Numbered from the stretch's first letter, positions 45,007-54,101 are shown. The stretch: DNA of 64,000 nt from Spirochaetales bacterium (GCA_016935735.1 JAFGQK010000001.1:52295-116294), one strand, 5' to 3'. Numbers and translations: made by a program. Notes: generated by a model from the sequence alone, not told the origin.

Positions 45007-46908
45007 ATGCATACAGACGGACTCTGGATAAAGGATGATGAAGGAAGATCCCTTATTCTAAGGGGTGTAAATCTTTCCGGGAGTACAAAGGTACCTGCTC
45101 AACCGGATGGGGCGAGTTATAAAAGAGAATCCTTATTAAAACCAAAAGAGGTTTCTTTTATTGGCAAACCTTTTCCCCTGGACCAGGCAGATGAGCATTT
45201 CCACCGGCTAAAACACTGGGGGCTTACCTTCCTGCGGTTTTTAATTACATGGGAGGCCATAGAACACCGTGGCCCGGGGTTGTATGATGAAGAGTATCTT
45301 GCCTACCTGGAAGCGGTGATAAAAAAAGCCCGGGATTATGGAATAAATGTTTTTATTGATCCCCATAATGATATGTGGAGCAGGTGGACGGGCGGGGACG
45401 GAGCTCCCGGCTGGACGATGGAACTGCTTGGGATGGATATAACACAATTTCATGCAACAGGTTCAGCATTTGTTCACGGGTATCACAATGGGAAACTGCC
45501 GGGAATGATCTGGGTGACAAATGAAACGAAACTCGGTACATCAACAATGTTTACCCTTTTTTTCGGCGGAAATGATTTTGCGCCCCATACTTTGATACAG
45601 GGAGAACCTGTCCAGGAATTCCTCCAGCGTCATTATTTAAATGCAATCAGACAGGTTGCGCTCCGGCTTAAGAATATAGAGAATATTGCAGGGTACGAGA
45701 CCCTGAATGAACCATTTGAAGGCTTTATTGGTCATAAAAACCTGGCAACATGCAGACCTTTTTCATTACGACTTGGCTTGTGCCCGACTCCTTTCCAGTC
45801 CATGGTTCTTGCCTCCGGCTGTACAATGGAAATCCCCTATTATGAAATAAAAAAGTTATTACCCAAAAGAAGAGGACGGGTGGCGGTAAATACGGAAAAA
45901 GTAAAACTCTGGAAAGACGGCTATGAATGTGTGTGGAAACAAAACGGCGTCTGGTCGGATGAATCAGGGAAACCCCTGCTTTTACAGCCTTCTTATTTTT
46001 ATTCCCGGCACGGGAGAAAGGTGAATTTTGAACATGACTACCTTAAGCCTTTTATGATCCGTTTTCTCAAACAGGTAAGGGCAGTTCAGCCAAAGGCAAT
46101 CATCTTTCTTGGGAGTGTTCCCAGGGGGAAAAGGGTGATGTGGTCGGAAAATGACGGGAAAAATGTGGTGAATGCAGATCACTGGTATGACGGGAAAACA
46201 CTTTTTTTTAAAAAATTCACCCCGGGATTTACCGTAATAAACAAAAAGTATCTTCCACTATGTGTATGGGGGAAAACTAATGTTAAAAAAGCCTTTGTAA
46301 AACAGCTTGCCGACATTAAACAAACATCGGTGACATGTATGAAAGGTATTCCCACCCTTATAGGCGAGTTCGGGCTTCCCTTTGACATGGAAAACAAAAA
46401 GGCATATTCAAATGGGGATTTCTCCCTTCATAGTGAAGCAATGGACCTCTATTTTCAGGTAATGGATCAACAACTTTTAAGCTGTACGATCTGGAATTAT
46501 ACACCGGATAATACGAACCAGCATGGGGACCTCTGGAATGAAGAGGATTTCTCGATTTTCAGTAATGACCAGAGGACTGAACCGCAGGATATCAATTCAG
46601 GGGGCAGGGCTATCCCCGGGTTCTGCCGGCCATATGCCCGGAAAACAGCAGGCATTCCCCTTGCCATGTGCTTTGATTTAAAGACCCGGATTTTCACTTT
46701 TCGTTTTTGCCCGGATCCTGCAATAAAAGCGCCGACGGAAATCTTTATACCATCCTTCCATTATCCAGAGGGATTTCTTGTATGGGTATCCGAAGGGGAA
46801 TGGGAGAATGATAAAGAAAACAACGGAATAGCCGTATATGCTTCCGGGAATGCAAAAGAATGTAAAGTGGTGATACGCCCGGATTATTGCATGTGTTACA
46901 GTAAGTAG
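45007..46908 (+). CDS. GH5 endoglycoceramidase/glucosylceramidase-like glycosidase
   Basis: The (beta/alpha)8 GH5 domain starts with LILRGVNLSGSTK and LTFLRFLITWEAIE, then FIDPHNDMWSRWTGGDGAP. The acid/base Glu lies in TLNEPFEG (near 238) and the nucleophile Glu in LIGEFGLPF (near 455). Long inserts and the TIWNYTPDN block match the GH5 subgroup of endoglycoceramidases and fungal EGCrP steryl-glucoside/glucosylceramide hydrolases. A C-terminal beta domain (about 540-633) is typical. No signal peptide is present, so it acts in the cytosol or on imported glycolipid. AAGGAG lies shortly before ATG 45007. Confidence 0.87.
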   Translation: MHTDGLWIKDDEGRSLILRGVNLSGSTKVPAQPDGASYKRESLLKPKEVSFIGKPFPLDQADEHFHRLKHWGLTFLRFLITWEAIEHRGPGLYDEEYLAYLEAVIKKARDYGINVFIDPHNDMWSRWTGGDGAPGWTMELLGMDITQFHATGSAFVHGYHNGKLPGMIWVTNETKLGTSTMFTLFFGGNDFAPHTLIQGEPVQEFLQRHYLNAIRQVALRLKNIENIAGYETLNEPFEGFIGHKNLATCRPFSLRLGLCPTPFQSMVLASGCTMEIPYYEIKKLLPKRRGRVAVNTEKVKLWKDGYECVWKQNGVWSDESGKPLLLQPSYFYSRHGRKVNFEHDYLKPFMIRFLKQVRAVQPKAIIFLGSVPRGKRVMWSENDGKNVVNADHWYDGKTLFFKKFTPGFTVINKKYLPLCVWGKTNVKKAFVKQLADIKQTSVTCMKGIPTLIGEFGLPFDMENKKAYSNGDFSLHSEAMDLYFQVMDQQLLSCTIWNYTPDNTNQHGDLWNEEDFSIFSNDQRTEPQDINSGGRAIPGFCRPYARKTAGIPLAMCFDLKTRIFTFRFCPDPAIKAPTEIFIPSFHYPEGFLVWVSEGEWENDKENNGIAVYASGNAKECKVVIRPDYCMCYSK

Positions 46909-47012
46909 CAAGATACCTGCCAGGTATTACCGCCATCTACCGATTTAGCTATTTTCAAAACATCATTGATGGCTTCTTGACAAAAAGGCGAAAGTTGTCT
47001 TAGAGTATCTCT

Positions 47013-48908
47013 ATGGTTATAGTACTGAATCATGGAATTCATGAGAAAGATAAGCAGAAAATAAGGAATTTCCTGGAAAAGAAGGGATTTACCATCCGTG
47101 AAATAATCGGGGAAGAGGAAACGATTCTTGGCGCTGTTGGAATAGTCTCAATTGATGTCAGGGAAGTCGAACTCCTGCCCGGTGTTTCCCGGGTTATTCC
47201 GATTACCAAGCCATATAAACTGGCATCCAGGGAATTTAAAAAAGAGGATACCATCATCCCTGTCGGACCGGTAAGAATCGGGGGGCAGAGGATTGTCGTG
47301 ATTGCAGGGCCATGTGCCGTGGAATCAAGAGAACAGATTTTAGAAACAGCACAGAAAGTGAAAAATTCCGGGGCAGTGATCCTGCGGGGCGGGGCATATA
47401 AACCCCGGACATCCCCTTACTCTTTCCAGGGACTGGAGGAAAAAGGGTTACAGTATTTAAAGGAAGCGGGTGTCGCCACCGGGATGCCGGTTATATCCGA
47501 GATTGTGTCCACAGAACTGGTGGATATGATGAAAGAATATGTGGATATTATGCAGGTCGGAACACGGAATATGCAGAACTATGAGTTACTTAAACGGCTC
47601 GGTCCCATTGGAAAACCCATCCTCCTGAAAAGGGGATATGCAGCAACCATTCAGGAACTTCTTATGGCAGCAGAATACCTCCTGGCTCATGGTGCAGAAA
47701 ACGTTCTTTTCTGTGAAAGAGGTATAAGGACCTTTGAAACATATACAAGAAATACCCTGGATATATCGGCAATCCCGATTATAAAGAAATTAAGTCATTT
47801 ACCAATTATAGTGGATCCGAGTCATGCGACAGGGATAAGGGAAAAAGTAAGCCCAATGGCACTGGCAGCCATTGCAGCAGGTGCAGACGGTGTTATTGTC
47901 GAAGTCCACCCGGACCCGGATAATGCCCTTTCCGATGGCCCCCAATCCCTTTACCCGGAACAATTTGAAAAACTCATGCGGGACATCGAGGCCCTTGCAC
48001 CGGTACTGGGGAAAGAAATTTCCCGTCTCCCGGACAAGTCAATAAGTATTTCGTACCGGCAAAAGAATAAAAAGCTATTCCATAAAGGCAGGTTAAAGGT
48101 ATCGTTCCAGGGAGAACGCGGTGCTTTTTCAGAAAAAGCCATTTACAGTTATTTTGATGAAGAGGTGGATCTTGTTCCCTGCGCAGAGTTCAGGGATGTA
48201 TTCAACTCCGTATTAAAAGCTGCAAGTGATATTGGGGTTATTCCCCTGGAAAACTCCCTTTCCGGGTCCATACACCAGAATTTCGATCTTTTACTCCAGT
48301 TCCCGGATATACAAATCATCGGGGAAAAGAAGATTCGTATCATTCATAATCTTATTACACTTCCCGGTGCGCAGCTTACCGATATAAAAAGAGTCTACTC
48401 TCATCCCCAGGGGCTGGCCCAGTGTTCTCACTATCTTGAGAATTTTCCTGCGTGGGAAAAGATTGCATATTATGATACTGCGGGATCTGTGGCATTTATT
48501 GCAAAAAACGGAAATAAAGAGAATGCAGCGATTGCCAGTGAAGAAGCAGCGAGAGTTTATAACATGGATATTTTAAAGGAAAGCATCGAAACAAATGCCC
48601 GGAATTATACCCGTTTTGTTGTTATTGCAAGGGGAGATGCAGCACAGGTCGATAAGCCGGAAAAAGCATCATTTGTCTTTTCAACCCTTGATAAGCCCGG
48701 TGCCCTTTTCCATGTATTGCAGGTGCTTACCGAGAATTCCATCAATATGAAAAAGCTTGAATCCAGGCCAATTCCGGGCAAGCCATGGGAATATATGTTT
48801 TATGTTGATGTTGATGTACCGGAAGAAAATTCCCGGTTCAAAGAATGTGTGGAAAAATTAAAAAAAGAGACAGAAGAGTTCAGGGTGCTGGGAATGTACC
48901 GCATATAG
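47013..48908 (+). CDS. Fused DAHP synthase - prephenate dehydratase with ACT domain
   Basis: Residues 1-70 form a ferredoxin-like regulatory domain and 85-340 a type I-beta DAHP synthase (AGPCAVES, RGGAYKPRTSPYSFQG, QVGTRNMQN, VDPSHATG). Residues 360-540 are a prephenate dehydratase (VSFQGERGAFSEKAI, IPLENSLSGSIHQN, NARNYTRFVVIA with the catalytic TRF) and 545-631 an ACT domain with ESRP, the phenylalanine-binding motif. The fusion combines the first shikimate step with the phenylalanine-specific step, but has no chorismate mutase; the unlinked eukaryotic-type mutase at 22962 could supply it. The ACT and N-terminal domains suggest feedback control. No good ribosome binding site precedes ATG 47013. 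Confidence 0.94.
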   Translation: MVIVLNHGIHEKDKQKIRNFLEKKGFTIREIIGEEETILGAVGIVSIDVREVELLPGVSRVIPITKPYKLASREFKKEDTIIPVGPVRIGGQRIVVIAGPCAVESREQILETAQKVKNSGAVILRGGAYKPRTSPYSFQGLEEKGLQYLKEAGVATGMPVISEIVSTELVDMMKEYVDIMQVGTRNMQNYELLKRLGPIGKPILLKRGYAATIQELLMAAEYLLAHGAENVLFCERGIRTFETYTRNTLDISAIPIIKKLSHLPIIVDPSHATGIREKVSPMALAAIAAGADGVIVEVHPDPDNALSDGPQSLYPEQFEKLMRDIEALAPVLGKEISRLPDKSISISYRQKNKKLFHKGRLKVSFQGERGAFSEKAIYSYFDEEVDLVPCAEFRDVFNSVLKAASDIGVIPLENSLSGSIHQNFDLLLQFPDIQIIGEKKIRIIHNLITLPGAQLTDIKRVYSHPQGLAQCSHYLENFPAWEKIAYYDTAGSVAFIAKNGNKENAAIASEEAARVYNMDILKESIETNARNYTRFVVIARGDAAQVDKPEKASFVFSTLDKPGALFHVLQVLTENSINMKKLESRPIPGKPWEYMFYVDVDVPEENSRFKECVEKLKKETEEFRVLGMYRI

Positions 48909-48911
48909 GTA

Positions 48912-48995
48912 GTACCTTATAAATTACTATCATGCCTCAACGAAAGTTGAGGAGTACCTTGTAAATTACTATCATGCCTCAACGAAAGTTGAGGA
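48912..48995. repeat. Two tandem 42-bp hairpin repeats after the DAHP synthase fusion gene
   Basis: Units at 48912-48953 and 48954-48995 are almost identical. Each has GTACCTTRTAAATTACTATC and a CCTCAAC-GAAA-GTTGAGG hairpin with a GNRA-type tetraloop. They begin 4 bp after the TAG of the upstream gene and end 22 bp before the convergent coding region. Confidence 0.93.
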
Positions 48996-49017
48996 GTGGT
49001 CAAGGTTAATTTCTTAT

Positions 49018-50439
49018 TCAATTCCCGTCGAGTTTAATCCCCAGGCGTTTAAGCTGCTCTATTTCTTCTTTTGCAGATACATATTCATGTTTCTTCTTGT
49101 TTGCTTTTACAATACTGTTTTTTACCGCATTCAGTTCAAGATTGATTGTCCTTACCTTGTAACGCCTTTCCTTGGGTATCTCGCTTTTAAAAAAATCATT
49201 AAGACCGATAAGCCTCCGGTGAATGATGTGCAGCGTGGCAAGGTTCCTGTTTAAGTATTCATATAATTTCTCTTCTGTCGCAGATTCAAGCTTATTGTAC
49301 GTCGAACTTGCTTTGTTAAGCACTGCGGAATAGAACCTTACCTTTTTTTCCAGGTCCTCTATAAAAGCCGTATAATCAATACGCTCCATTTTTGTTGCAG
49401 ATGTACTTACATCAAAATACTCTATATCATAACTATGGGATTCTTCCTTCCCTTTAAAAAGTTTTTTAAACCACCTGATTATTTTTCTCCCCAGGCTCAT
49501 TTTCCGGCTTTCATATGCCGTATGATTATCATTCAACTTTGCTATACAGTCTTTAATATGAAAGCCCGAGCTTGCAAGAAGACGTAATCCCTGGAGAAGG
49601 AGAGGTTTATAATCCTTTATTTTCTTTTCTGTCTGGGGTTTTTTCTCTTTTACTTTAAGGCGGGCCAAAAGTGCATTGTGCATGGCTTCCATTTTAGGGG
49701 AAAAATCCTCTTCCAGTATCTCCCTGATGAGATCCGGATAGAAACCTTTATCGCTTAAATAATTCTTAAAAATACTTTTAATTGCTTTTACTGCTCCTTC
49801 CGGGTTCCCGGATAAAAGCTCCAGGTCTGTTTCAATATTCGGCAGTACGTATTTTCTTACTTCGTATTTATATATTTCTCTTAACAGTATAACGAGGTCT
49901 TCAAGATAATTGTAAATCTCCTTAATATTCCTCTCTATCTGGTGGCATGAATCTATGACTATCTGTGTCGATACCTTGTCTGATCCCATCTTGATTTTTT
50001 GTAATGCTTCCCCAATAAACCTGGTGGGGGGATTTGTGGATGCCGGTGAGATATTAAGCCAGTTGATATATTTCATAAGTTCGCTTATCTTTTTTACTTC
50101 CTTTATCGTCATACTGTCGAGATTAAGCTGATAATAAGTATTAAGGAATTCAATCTGCGTATGGAAATGCGAAATGCGTTGACTCATATCTTCCTGAATA
50201 CCCGACTCAATAATGGGTGCAGCAGAAGGGACGGTAATCTCCGTGATTTTATCATCATCCTTATACGGATCTTCCTGAAGAAGAGCTTTCCTGATAAGGA
50301 TATTGTATATATTCTGAAAATATGTCTGGAAAATTCCAAGGTTTTCTTTTAGTTTAATGATAATTGTTTTTTCTACGTGTTCTTTTTTTTTAAGGATTAC
50401 TTCTTCCAATTGACTAAAAAAGGTATCATAGTCACTCAT
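49018..50439 (-). CDS. Uncharacterised 473-aa helical/coiled-coil protein
   Basis: I do not recognise the family. The protein is Lys/Glu-rich and almost entirely helical, with likely coiled coils near residues 1-60, 370-430 and 440-470. A basic patch (RKIIRWFKKLFKGK, about 315-328) could contact membrane or nucleic acid. There is no signal peptide or membrane span. The start ATG 50439 lacks a strong Shine-Dalgarno. It is separated from the downstream-lying diguanylate cyclase gene by a 343-bp gap holding a structured repeat. The length and clean frame support a real gene. Confidence 0.8.
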   Translation of the reverse strand: MSDYDTFFSQLEEVILKKKEHVEKTIIIKLKENLGIFQTYFQNIYNILIRKALLQEDPYKDDDKITEITVPSAAPIIESGIQEDMSQRISHFHTQIEFLNTYYQLNLDSMTIKEVKKISELMKYINWLNISPASTNPPTRFIGEALQKIKMGSDKVSTQIVIDSCHQIERNIKEIYNYLEDLVILLREIYKYEVRKYVLPNIETDLELLSGNPEGAVKAIKSIFKNYLSDKGFYPDLIREILEEDFSPKMEAMHNALLARLKVKEKKPQTEKKIKDYKPLLLQGLRLLASSGFHIKDCIAKLNDNHTAYESRKMSLGRKIIRWFKKLFKGKEESHSYDIEYFDVSTSATKMERIDYTAFIEDLEKKVRFYSAVLNKASSTYNKLESATEEKLYEYLNRNLATLHIIHRRLIGLNDFFKSEIPKERRYKVRTINLELNAVKNSIVKANKKKHEYVSAKEEIEQLKRLGIKLDGN

Positions 50440-50627
50440 AGTTAATTACCATTCATTATTACTTTCATACAATAAAGGGTTTCACTCTCATTTTCGGTAA
50501 AAATAATGTGAAATTTCACTATTCTTCCCATAATTATAGATGAAAATCAGATATCATTCAATTATTTTCTCTTTTTTATTTCCAATATGTAGAGAAAAGT
50601 AACAGTAGTTTTCTTTTTTTCTTTTCG

Positions 50628-50764
50628 GAAAGTAAAAGACTACCTGCGGAGCAGGCGGCTTTTTCTAAATCAAAAGAATCTAAAAGGCATAGCCTTTATA
50701 ATCAATATAATAAGGAGGAAATAGACCACCTCCAAAGGAAGTGGTTTCCTTTTGATAATGAAAG
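50628..50764. repeat. 137-bp structured dispersed repeat, copy A
   Basis: This copy is close to identical with 54101-54237, with about ten differences. It contains consecutive potential stem-loops: CCTGC-GGA-GCAGG, AAAGGC-ATA-GCCTTT and ACCACCTCC-AAA-GGAAGTGGT. It lies between the coiled-coil gene and the 3' end of the diguanylate cyclase gene; the rest of this 343-bp gap (50440-50782) shows nothing else. Confidence 0.88.
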
Positions 50765-50782
50765 GCAAAAAATAAAAAACCG

Positions 50783-51922
50783 CTACTTATCAAATACTTT
50801 CTCGTATATGATAATCTGGTTCCTTCCGTGTTCTTTTGCATAATACATAGCCTGGTCTGCCCTGTAAATAATTGCTTCATTATCTTTATCAGTGGGATGA
50901 TACTCTGATATACCGATGGAAAGAGTAACCTTAAATGTCCTGTTATCGTTGCTTGCAAATTTTATTTTACTTAATTCTTCTGCCAGCCTCATAGCCGGTC
51001 CCAGGGCATTATTGGCATTGGTATTGGGCAGTATTACAATAAACTCTTCACCGCCGAATCTCCCGGCAATATCCTGATCCCGGAATATGCTTTCCTTCTG
51101 GAGGAGATTCCCGATTATTTTAAGCACTTTATCCCCGACAAGATGCCCATGGGTATCATTTATCTTTTTAAAATGATCCAGGTCGATCATCATGATTGAA
51201 AAAATACTGAAATATTCAATAACATCCTCTTCATGGTTTTCTTCTTCCTGTATTATGGAGGATTTATTGTCAGGAATATGAAACTCACCCCCCAGTTTCT
51301 GGAGATTTCTTAATGTACGGCTTTTCTCTTTTTCCAGGAATTCAAAAAGGGCTCTCCGGTTATAGATATTGGTAAGGTTATCGATTTTATTCTTTTTTGC
51401 AAGCTCTTTATTAAGCTCCTCTATATCCATTTTCTGTTTCTTAAGCATCTCGTAATAGACAACTTCCTTGAATGAATGATAAATATAATCTGCAAGCCTG
51501 TTTGCCAGTACCGCTTTATTATAAAGGTTTATCATAAAGATTATAAACTGGATGGCCTGCGTAAGGGGTGCGTCATTTTCAAACAGGATATACCCCTGTT
51601 TGTTGCCGTTTATAAATCCACTATCCTCGAAACACGACATATCTTTGTACAGGTAGAGAAAATTGGTAAAAGGAGTAGCTTCTTCAAGCTTATTACAATA
51701 ATCCCTGAGTGACGGCTCCAGGCGTGAAAATGCCTGCCCTTCTATGGCAATAAAAATATCTGATATACGGAAACTTTTAAGGCTTTTTGTATACTTTCCT
51801 TCAAGAATGTCTGATGCATGAACAATTTCCACCTTAAAAGAGGCTTTTTTCTTTATTGTTTGAAACAATAAAGAAAATGAGTCGAGATTTTCCGTGCAGA
51901 TTAGTAAATATTTATCTTCCAC
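50783..51922 (-). CDS. Diguanylate cyclase (GGDEF domain)
   Basis: The 379-residue protein has an unknown N-terminal region (about 1-175), a short coiled coil (KKQKMDIEELNKELAKKN) and a GGDEF domain. The active site reads GRFGGEEF near residue 289, and an RxxD inhibitory site (RDQD) lies five residues before it, so product inhibition is expected. A charged insert of about 30 residues (near 205-238) sits between the domain's first helix and first strand. There is no membrane span. It makes c-di-GMP in the cytosol. Confidence 0.93.
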   Translation of the reverse strand: MEDKYLLICTENLDSFSLLFQTIKKKASFKVEIVHASDILEGKYTKSLKSFRISDIFIAIEGQAFSRLEPSLRDYCNKLEEATPFTNFLYLYKDMSCFEDSGFINGNKQGYILFENDAPLTQAIQFIIFMINLYNKAVLANRLADYIYHSFKEVVYYEMLKKQKMDIEELNKELAKKNKIDNLTNIYNRRALFEFLEKEKSRTLRNLQKLGGEFHIPDNKSSIIQEEENHEEDVIEYFSIFSIMMIDLDHFKKINDTHGHLVGDKVLKIIGNLLQKESIFRDQDIAGRFGGEEFIVILPNTNANNALGPAMRLAEELSKIKFASNDNRTFKVTLSIGISEYHPTDKDNEAIIYRADQAMYYAKEHGRNQIIIYEKVFDK

Positions 51923-51950
51923 TCATTAATCCCACACCAGGAATATCACT

Positions 51951-52067
51951 GCGTTAGCTACACTCACAACCCAATTAACAAGCCATCCAGGTGCTTATTA
52001 TAACCTATGGCCAACGTTCAGGTATTTTGAGGTAATCGTGTAAAAATAACAAGATTACCTCAAAATA
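51951..52067. repeat. Structured element, copy 1: attC-like segment plus 15-bp hairpin
   Basis: GCGTTAGCTACACTC to GGCCAACGTT (51951-52018) is followed by a perfect 15-bp hairpin (TATTTTGAGGTAATC at 52023-52037 and its complement at 52053-52067) with a 15-nt loop. The inner core CAACCCAATTAACAAG is shared with copy 2 at 52205. No protein is supported between the copies. Confidence 0.75.
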
Positions 52068-52204
52068 ACACCGATAATTCCTATATAATTATACTATAAT
52101 TCAATTATATTAAGATTCAAGAGGTATGATAAAAAAGTTATGCATAAAGTATCAACAGAAGGGAAATATTTTAATTATTCCGGTAAATTTATTCTTTTTT
52201 TCAT

Positions 52205-52341
52205 AACGTTGGCTACGCCCATAACCCAATTAACAAGGTATCCAGGTTCTTTTAATTATACTGGTCTCATTAACCTGGCGGCCAACGTTTATCTATTTTG
52301 CTTAAAATCTTGTTATTTTAACACGATTTTAAGCAAAATAG
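52205..52341. repeat. Structured element, copy 2: attC-like segment plus 17-bp hairpin
   Basis: AACGTTGGC (52205-52213) pairs with GCCAACGTT (52281-52289), and an inner CCAGGTT pairs with AACCTGG. It is followed by CTATTTTGCTTAAAATC (52293-52309) and its perfect complement (52325-52341). The 15-nt loop is nearly the reverse complement of the copy 1 loop. Confidence 0.75.
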
Positions 52342-52382
52342 CATAGATTAAAGATTAAACCTGCTCTTATCGACATTGAATT

Positions 52383-52530
52383 GTACCTTATAAAAACAAT
52401 TGTGCTTCAACAGTGTTGAAGAGCACCTTATGTGAATTATAATCGGGCTTCAACAGTGTTGAAGAGCACTTTATAAATTACTATCGGGCTTCAACAATTG
52501 TTGAGGAGTACCTTATAAATTACTATCGTG
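52383..52530. repeat. Three and a half 42-bp hairpin repeats
   Basis: Units start at 52383 (40 bp), 52423 (43 bp), 52466 (42 bp) and 52508 (truncated). Stems read CTTCAAC-AGT-GTTGAAG twice and CTTCAACAATTGTTGAGG once. The last unit is cut at the start of the GGGGCTGT element at 52531, which suggests that element inserted into the array. Confidence 0.92.
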
Positions 52531-52580
52531 GGGGCTGTCTAAAAAGTCGGAGTGAAACGTAGGCTTTATAAACAGCCCCG
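52530..52580. mobile_element. Insertion-sequence end scar or mini-MITE
   Basis: GGGGCTGTCTA (52531-52541) and TATAAACAGCCCC (about 52567-52579) face each other, a terminal inverted repeat of the GGGGCTGTCTAAAAAGT type common to several insertion sequences. Only about 30 bp lie between them and no transposase is present. GGAGG just after it leads into the next gene. Confidence 0.5.
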
Positions 52581-52610
52581 GAGGATATAAAAGGAGATTT
52601 TCCGGCAAAC

Positions 52611-53093
52611 ATGGCCAGTACCGGTTATACAGAAGAAAGGACACTTTCCCTTTTAATAAAAGAACTTTTTGAGCTGTTAACGTTTTATTTCAGCCAGAAC
52701 TGGTTCCTTATTCTTCTTGAAGATATTCCGGGTAATGAACCGGACATGCATGAAATTCTCGGTCTTCTTTCTTATCAAACAATATCCCTGGAAGACAGGC
52801 AAAAGCTGAAAGATATTATTATCCTGCTTGACCATCTTGTAAGTATAATAAAGCGTTTTCTTCTCCCGGTAATCCGGGAAAAATTGAGAATATCCGGCCT
52901 TGTACCGGAAAAACAACTGAAAGACAGGGATGAACGGATAAGAAACGGATTTATTGCTTCCGTGTTCCCGGATAATCTTGAAAGAATATCATTAATTTCA
53001 GATAAAATAAAATGTTATCTTAAATGCAGTTCAGAAAAAATCTCAAACTCACCAGGAATACATTGCAATTTTAAAAAGAAATTATTACATTAA
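52611..53093 (+). CDS. Uncharacterised 160-aa helical protein at the head of the MoxR operon
   Basis: I do not recognise the family. It is a small helical protein without signal peptide; notable stretches are LLIKELFELLTFYFSQNWFL near the start and LDHLVSIIKRFLLPVIREKL in the middle. AAGGAG lies about 13 bases before ATG 52611. It ends 6 bp before moxR, so it is likely cotranscribed and may act with the MoxR-DUF58 system. Confidence 0.7.
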   Translation: MASTGYTEERTLSLLIKELFELLTFYFSQNWFLILLEDIPGNEPDMHEILGLLSYQTISLEDRQKLKDIIILLDHLVSIIKRFLLPVIREKLRISGLVPEKQLKDRDERIRNGFIASVFPDNLERISLISDKIKCYLKCSSEKISNSPGIHCNFKKKLLH

Positions 53094-53099
53094 TCTTCT

Positions 53100-54101
53100 A
53101 TGAAAAAACAATCCGGCGATACCGGCAATAAACATCTTACGGAACAGGAAACACGGAAATATTATACCTTTACGCAAAAGTTGCTTAAAAATCTTGAAAG
53201 GGTAATCCGCGGGAAACAGGAATGCCTTGAATTTCTTATTACCGGTCTTATTGCCGGCGGTCATATATTAATTGAGGATGTCCCGGGTCTCGGGAAGACA
53301 ACACTGGCAAAAACCCTTGCCCATCTTATTTCCAGGACAAAGAAAGGGAATCCTGTTGTTTTTAAACGAATCCAGTTTACACCGGACCTTCTTCCATACG
53401 ACATTACCGGTGTGGATGTGTTCGATCCCCACAGTAACCAGTTTATCTTCTCACCAGGACCTGCTTTTGCCAATATTCTCCTGGCAGATGAAATCAACAG
53501 AACAACACCAAAGGTACAATCTGCCCTGCTTGAAGTAATGGCAGAAAACCAGGTTACGGTAGGAAATAAAACCCACAAGATGGATTCTTTTTTCTTTGTT
53601 ATTGCCACCCAGAATCCTGTTGAAACAGAAGGAACATACCCGCTCCCCCTCGCGCAAATCGACAGATTTTTAATGAAAATCCGCATTGGTTACCCGTCAG
53701 AAGATATAGAAATAGGGATCGTAAAAGATGATCCGGCATTTACGGTTATGCCGGCAATGCAGCCTGTGTGCGGTAAAGATGATATATTAAACATACGGGA
53801 TGCTGTTTCCAGGATATACTGTGATGAAAGGCTTATAAAAGTGATTGTCTCTATAGTAAGTGCAACACGAAACTACAGGGGTATCGAACTGGGGGCTTCT
53901 CCAAGGGCTTCTCTTATGCTTATTAAAGCTGCCCGGGCATATGCGATGGTGAAAGGAAGGGGATATGTGATTGACCAGGATATTGTCCATCTGGCCCCGA
54001 TTGTTATTGCCCATAGACTCCGTATCAAGACTGTGAAGCTGGATCCTGAAAAGCTTATAAGGGACATAACCCTGGATGCCCTGTCAAAAATTACATATTA
54101 G
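53100..54101 (+). CDS. MoxR-family AAA+ ATPase
   Basis: The 333-residue protein has Walker A (EDVPGLGKTTLAK, near 58-70), Walker B (ILLADEINRTTPKVQSALLE) and sensor/arginine finger motifs (IATQNPVETEGTYPLPLAQIDRF, GASPRASLML). MoxR ATPases work as chaperones that load cofactors or assemble complexes, and are typically encoded beside DUF58 and transglutaminase-like proteins, as here. A 137-bp structured repeat overlaps its TAG stop. Confidence 0.96.
   Translation: MKKQSGDTGNKHLTEQETRKYYTFTQKLLKNLERVIRGKQECLEFLITGLIAGGHILIEDVPGLGKTTLAKTLAHLISRTKKGNPVVFKRIQFTPDLLPYDITGVDVFDPHSNQFIFSPGPAFANILLADEINRTTPKVQSALLEVMAENQVTVGNKTHKMDSFFFVIATQNPVETEGTYPLPLAQIDRFLMKIRIGYPSEDIEIGIVKDDPAFTVMPAMQPVCGKDDILNIRDAVSRIYCDERLIKVIVSIVSATRNYRGIELGASPRASLMLIKAARAYAMVKGRGYVIDQDIVHLAPIVIAHRLRIKTVKLDPEKLIRDITLDALSKITY

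Noticed and set aside
51951..52341. Definite integron attC sites
   Set aside because: The end boxes deviate from GTTRRRY/RYYYAAC at one position, no cassette gene or integrase is seen, and the elements are kept only as attC-like.
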